A stretch of DNA of 64,000 bases from Amycolatopsis nalaikhensis (GTDB lineage Bacteria > Actinomycetota > Actinomycetes > Mycobacteriales > Pseudonocardiaceae): positions 6,269,501 to 6,333,500 of the forward strand of contig NZ_CP127173.1 of the NCBI RefSeq assembly GCF_030264295.1. Direction: 5' to 3'. Each line of letters begins with the position of its first letter. The stretch's first letter is position 1. A model generated the notes under the pieces. That model searched no databases, was not told the origin of the DNA, and was given only the letters and a program-made list of their open reading frames with translations. Position numbers and translations under genes: made by a program. Shown in pieces: positions 63,404-64,000 of this stretch.

Positions 63404-63913
63404 TCAGCCTTCGACCCAGCCGTGCAGGCGCGACCCCGAGCCGCCCTTGCCCTGGTGCTTGTGGCCCGCGCCCGGCGAGCCGTGTCCCAGCGCCCCCTGC
63501 ACGGCCTGGGAAACGAACGTGTTCAGCGAGACACCCTGCGCCGCCGCGGCCCGCTCGGCCTGCCCCTTGATCTGCTCGACCAGCCGCAGCGTGATGCGGC
63601 TGATGTCACCGCCGTCGATGGGTGGTGGCGGCGTGGTGTCACGTGGTGTCGCGCGCGGCGGTGCCTCCTCGGCGGCGCCGGTGACGACCACGCGGACGTC
63701 GCGTCCGTCGAGGCGCACGTCCACCACCTGGCCCGGCAACGCGGCCGTGACCTCGGCCGCGAGGTCGGCGAGGGCGTTCATGAGCGTCAGGCGGACGGCG
63801 GGTTCGAGCGCGGAGGACAACAGCGCGGCCGCCCGCCGGGTCTGCTCGTCCCCGGCGGCAGCCGTGTTCGCGAGGTCCTCGCGAAGGTTGGCGATGTACG
63901 GCGTCAGGTCCAT
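63404..63913 (-). CDS. Ribbon-helix-helix (HicB-like) regulator
   Basis: A 169-residue protein. The N-terminal 75 residues are helical then strand (VVDVRLDGRDVRVVV), a Pro/Thr linker follows, and a CopG/Arc-like ribbon-helix-helix lies near 100-140 (ISRITLRLVEQIKGQAERAAAAQGVSLNTFVSQAV in part ITLRLVEQIKGQAERAA and GVSLNTFVSQAV). The tail is His/Gly/Lys-rich. It begins at ATG 63913, leaderless by the promoter found. It is the only regulator beside the DUF4097 gene and likely controls its own operon. No HicA toxin is seen. Confidence 0.82.
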   Translation of the reverse strand: MDLTPYIANLREDLANTAAAGDEQTRRAAALLSSALEPAVRLTLMNALADLAAEVTAALPGQVVDVRLDGRDVRVVVTGAAEEAPPRATPRDTTPPPPIDGGDISRITLRLVEQIKGQAERAAAAQGVSLNTFVSQAVQGALGHGSPGAGHKHQGKGGSGSRLHGWVEG

Positions 63914-63919
63914 GACACC

Positions 63920-63948
63920 ACTATGACGTCACCAGCGACGTCAGTCAA
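63920..63948 (-). promoter_or_regulatory. Leaderless promoter with TGACGTC repeats
   Basis: On the minus strand TTGACT (63948-63943) and CATAGT (63925-63920) are exactly 17 bases apart, and ATG follows six bases later, so the transcript is probably leaderless. Spacer and -35 hold two GACGTC palindromes about 13 bases apart and the related TGACATCA further up, likely RHH operators. Confidence 0.72.
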
Positions 63949-64000
63949 GGCGGCAGTGATGTCACGTGTCCCCCGGCGGTGCGGGGCCCGTTCGCGGTTA

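Noticed and set aside
63404..63913. A HicAB toxin-antitoxin pair
   Set aside because: The downstream gene is a 307-residue DUF4097 protein, not a HicA-type toxin, so only HicB-like regulator is supported.

Overview
The window is 64 kb of very GC-rich actinobacterial chromosome. WhiB, ECF sigma factors, an Lcp ligase, an XRE/DUF5753 plus DUF397 pair, GTG starts, four-base stop/start overlaps and leaderless promoters all point to Actinomycetota. Protein flavour and the palindromic intergenic repeats suggest Pseudonocardiaceae, probably Amycolatopsis; the genus is inference. No rRNA, CRISPR array, insertion sequence, prophage or large biosynthetic cluster was seen. One tRNA (Met, CAU) lies at 5023-5096.

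Layout. 0-14 kb: accessory and regulatory genes (CBM48 protein, ArsR-SRPBCC fusion, two DHFR-family proteins, a secreted GDPD-like protein, SBF transporter with a broken LysR gene, two tandem sigma factors, HhH-GPD nuclease, WhiB, SigG-like sigma factor, DprE2-like reductase). 13.8-15 kb: LCP cell-wall ligase. 15-20.8 kb: a five-gene operon (CoA-transferase, crotonase, acetoacetate decarboxylase, 3-hydroxyacyl-CoA dehydrogenase, acyl-CoA dehydrogenase) with a LysR gene upstream; together these could turn a short-chain acid into acetone. 20.8-24.7 kb: an AbiEi-like gene bracketed by two 79-bp repeats, then a two-component operon headed by two small exported proteins. 24.8-34.7 kb: TetR and HxlR regulators, a NarL-type two-component pair, a GT39 membrane glycosyltransferase coupled to a GOLPH3/VPS74-like protein, a PEP-mutase-fold protein with a class V aminotransferase, and a ferritin-like lipoprotein.

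34.8-56.5 kb is the conserved translation and RNA block: rimP, nusA, ylxR, infB, ylxP (frameshifted here), rbfA, an esterase, a methyltransferase/TetR/Trm11-like side cluster, nrnA-like DHH gene, MATE and MFS exporters, truB, ribF, rpsO, pnp, an M16 peptidase and dapB. Many genes overlap by ATGA or GTGA, implying translational coupling. 56.5-64 kb: XRE/DUF397 pair, DedA-like and GtrA membrane proteins, GNAT, a YcaQ-type DNA repair protein, a TetR regulator divergent from a TetX-like FAD monooxygenase, and a leaderless RHH/DUF4097 operon.

The most unusual features are three families of intergenic palindromic repeats (46-50 bp, about 90-145 bp, and 79 bp), three single-base frameshifts in otherwise well-conserved genes (near 2640, 8710 and 39962), the acetone-type operon, the GT39/GPP34 pair, the TetR/SRPBCC divergon whose tandem operators cover a start codon, and a 59-residue DUF397 gene at 57395-57574 that is easy to miss because longer open frames overlap it.
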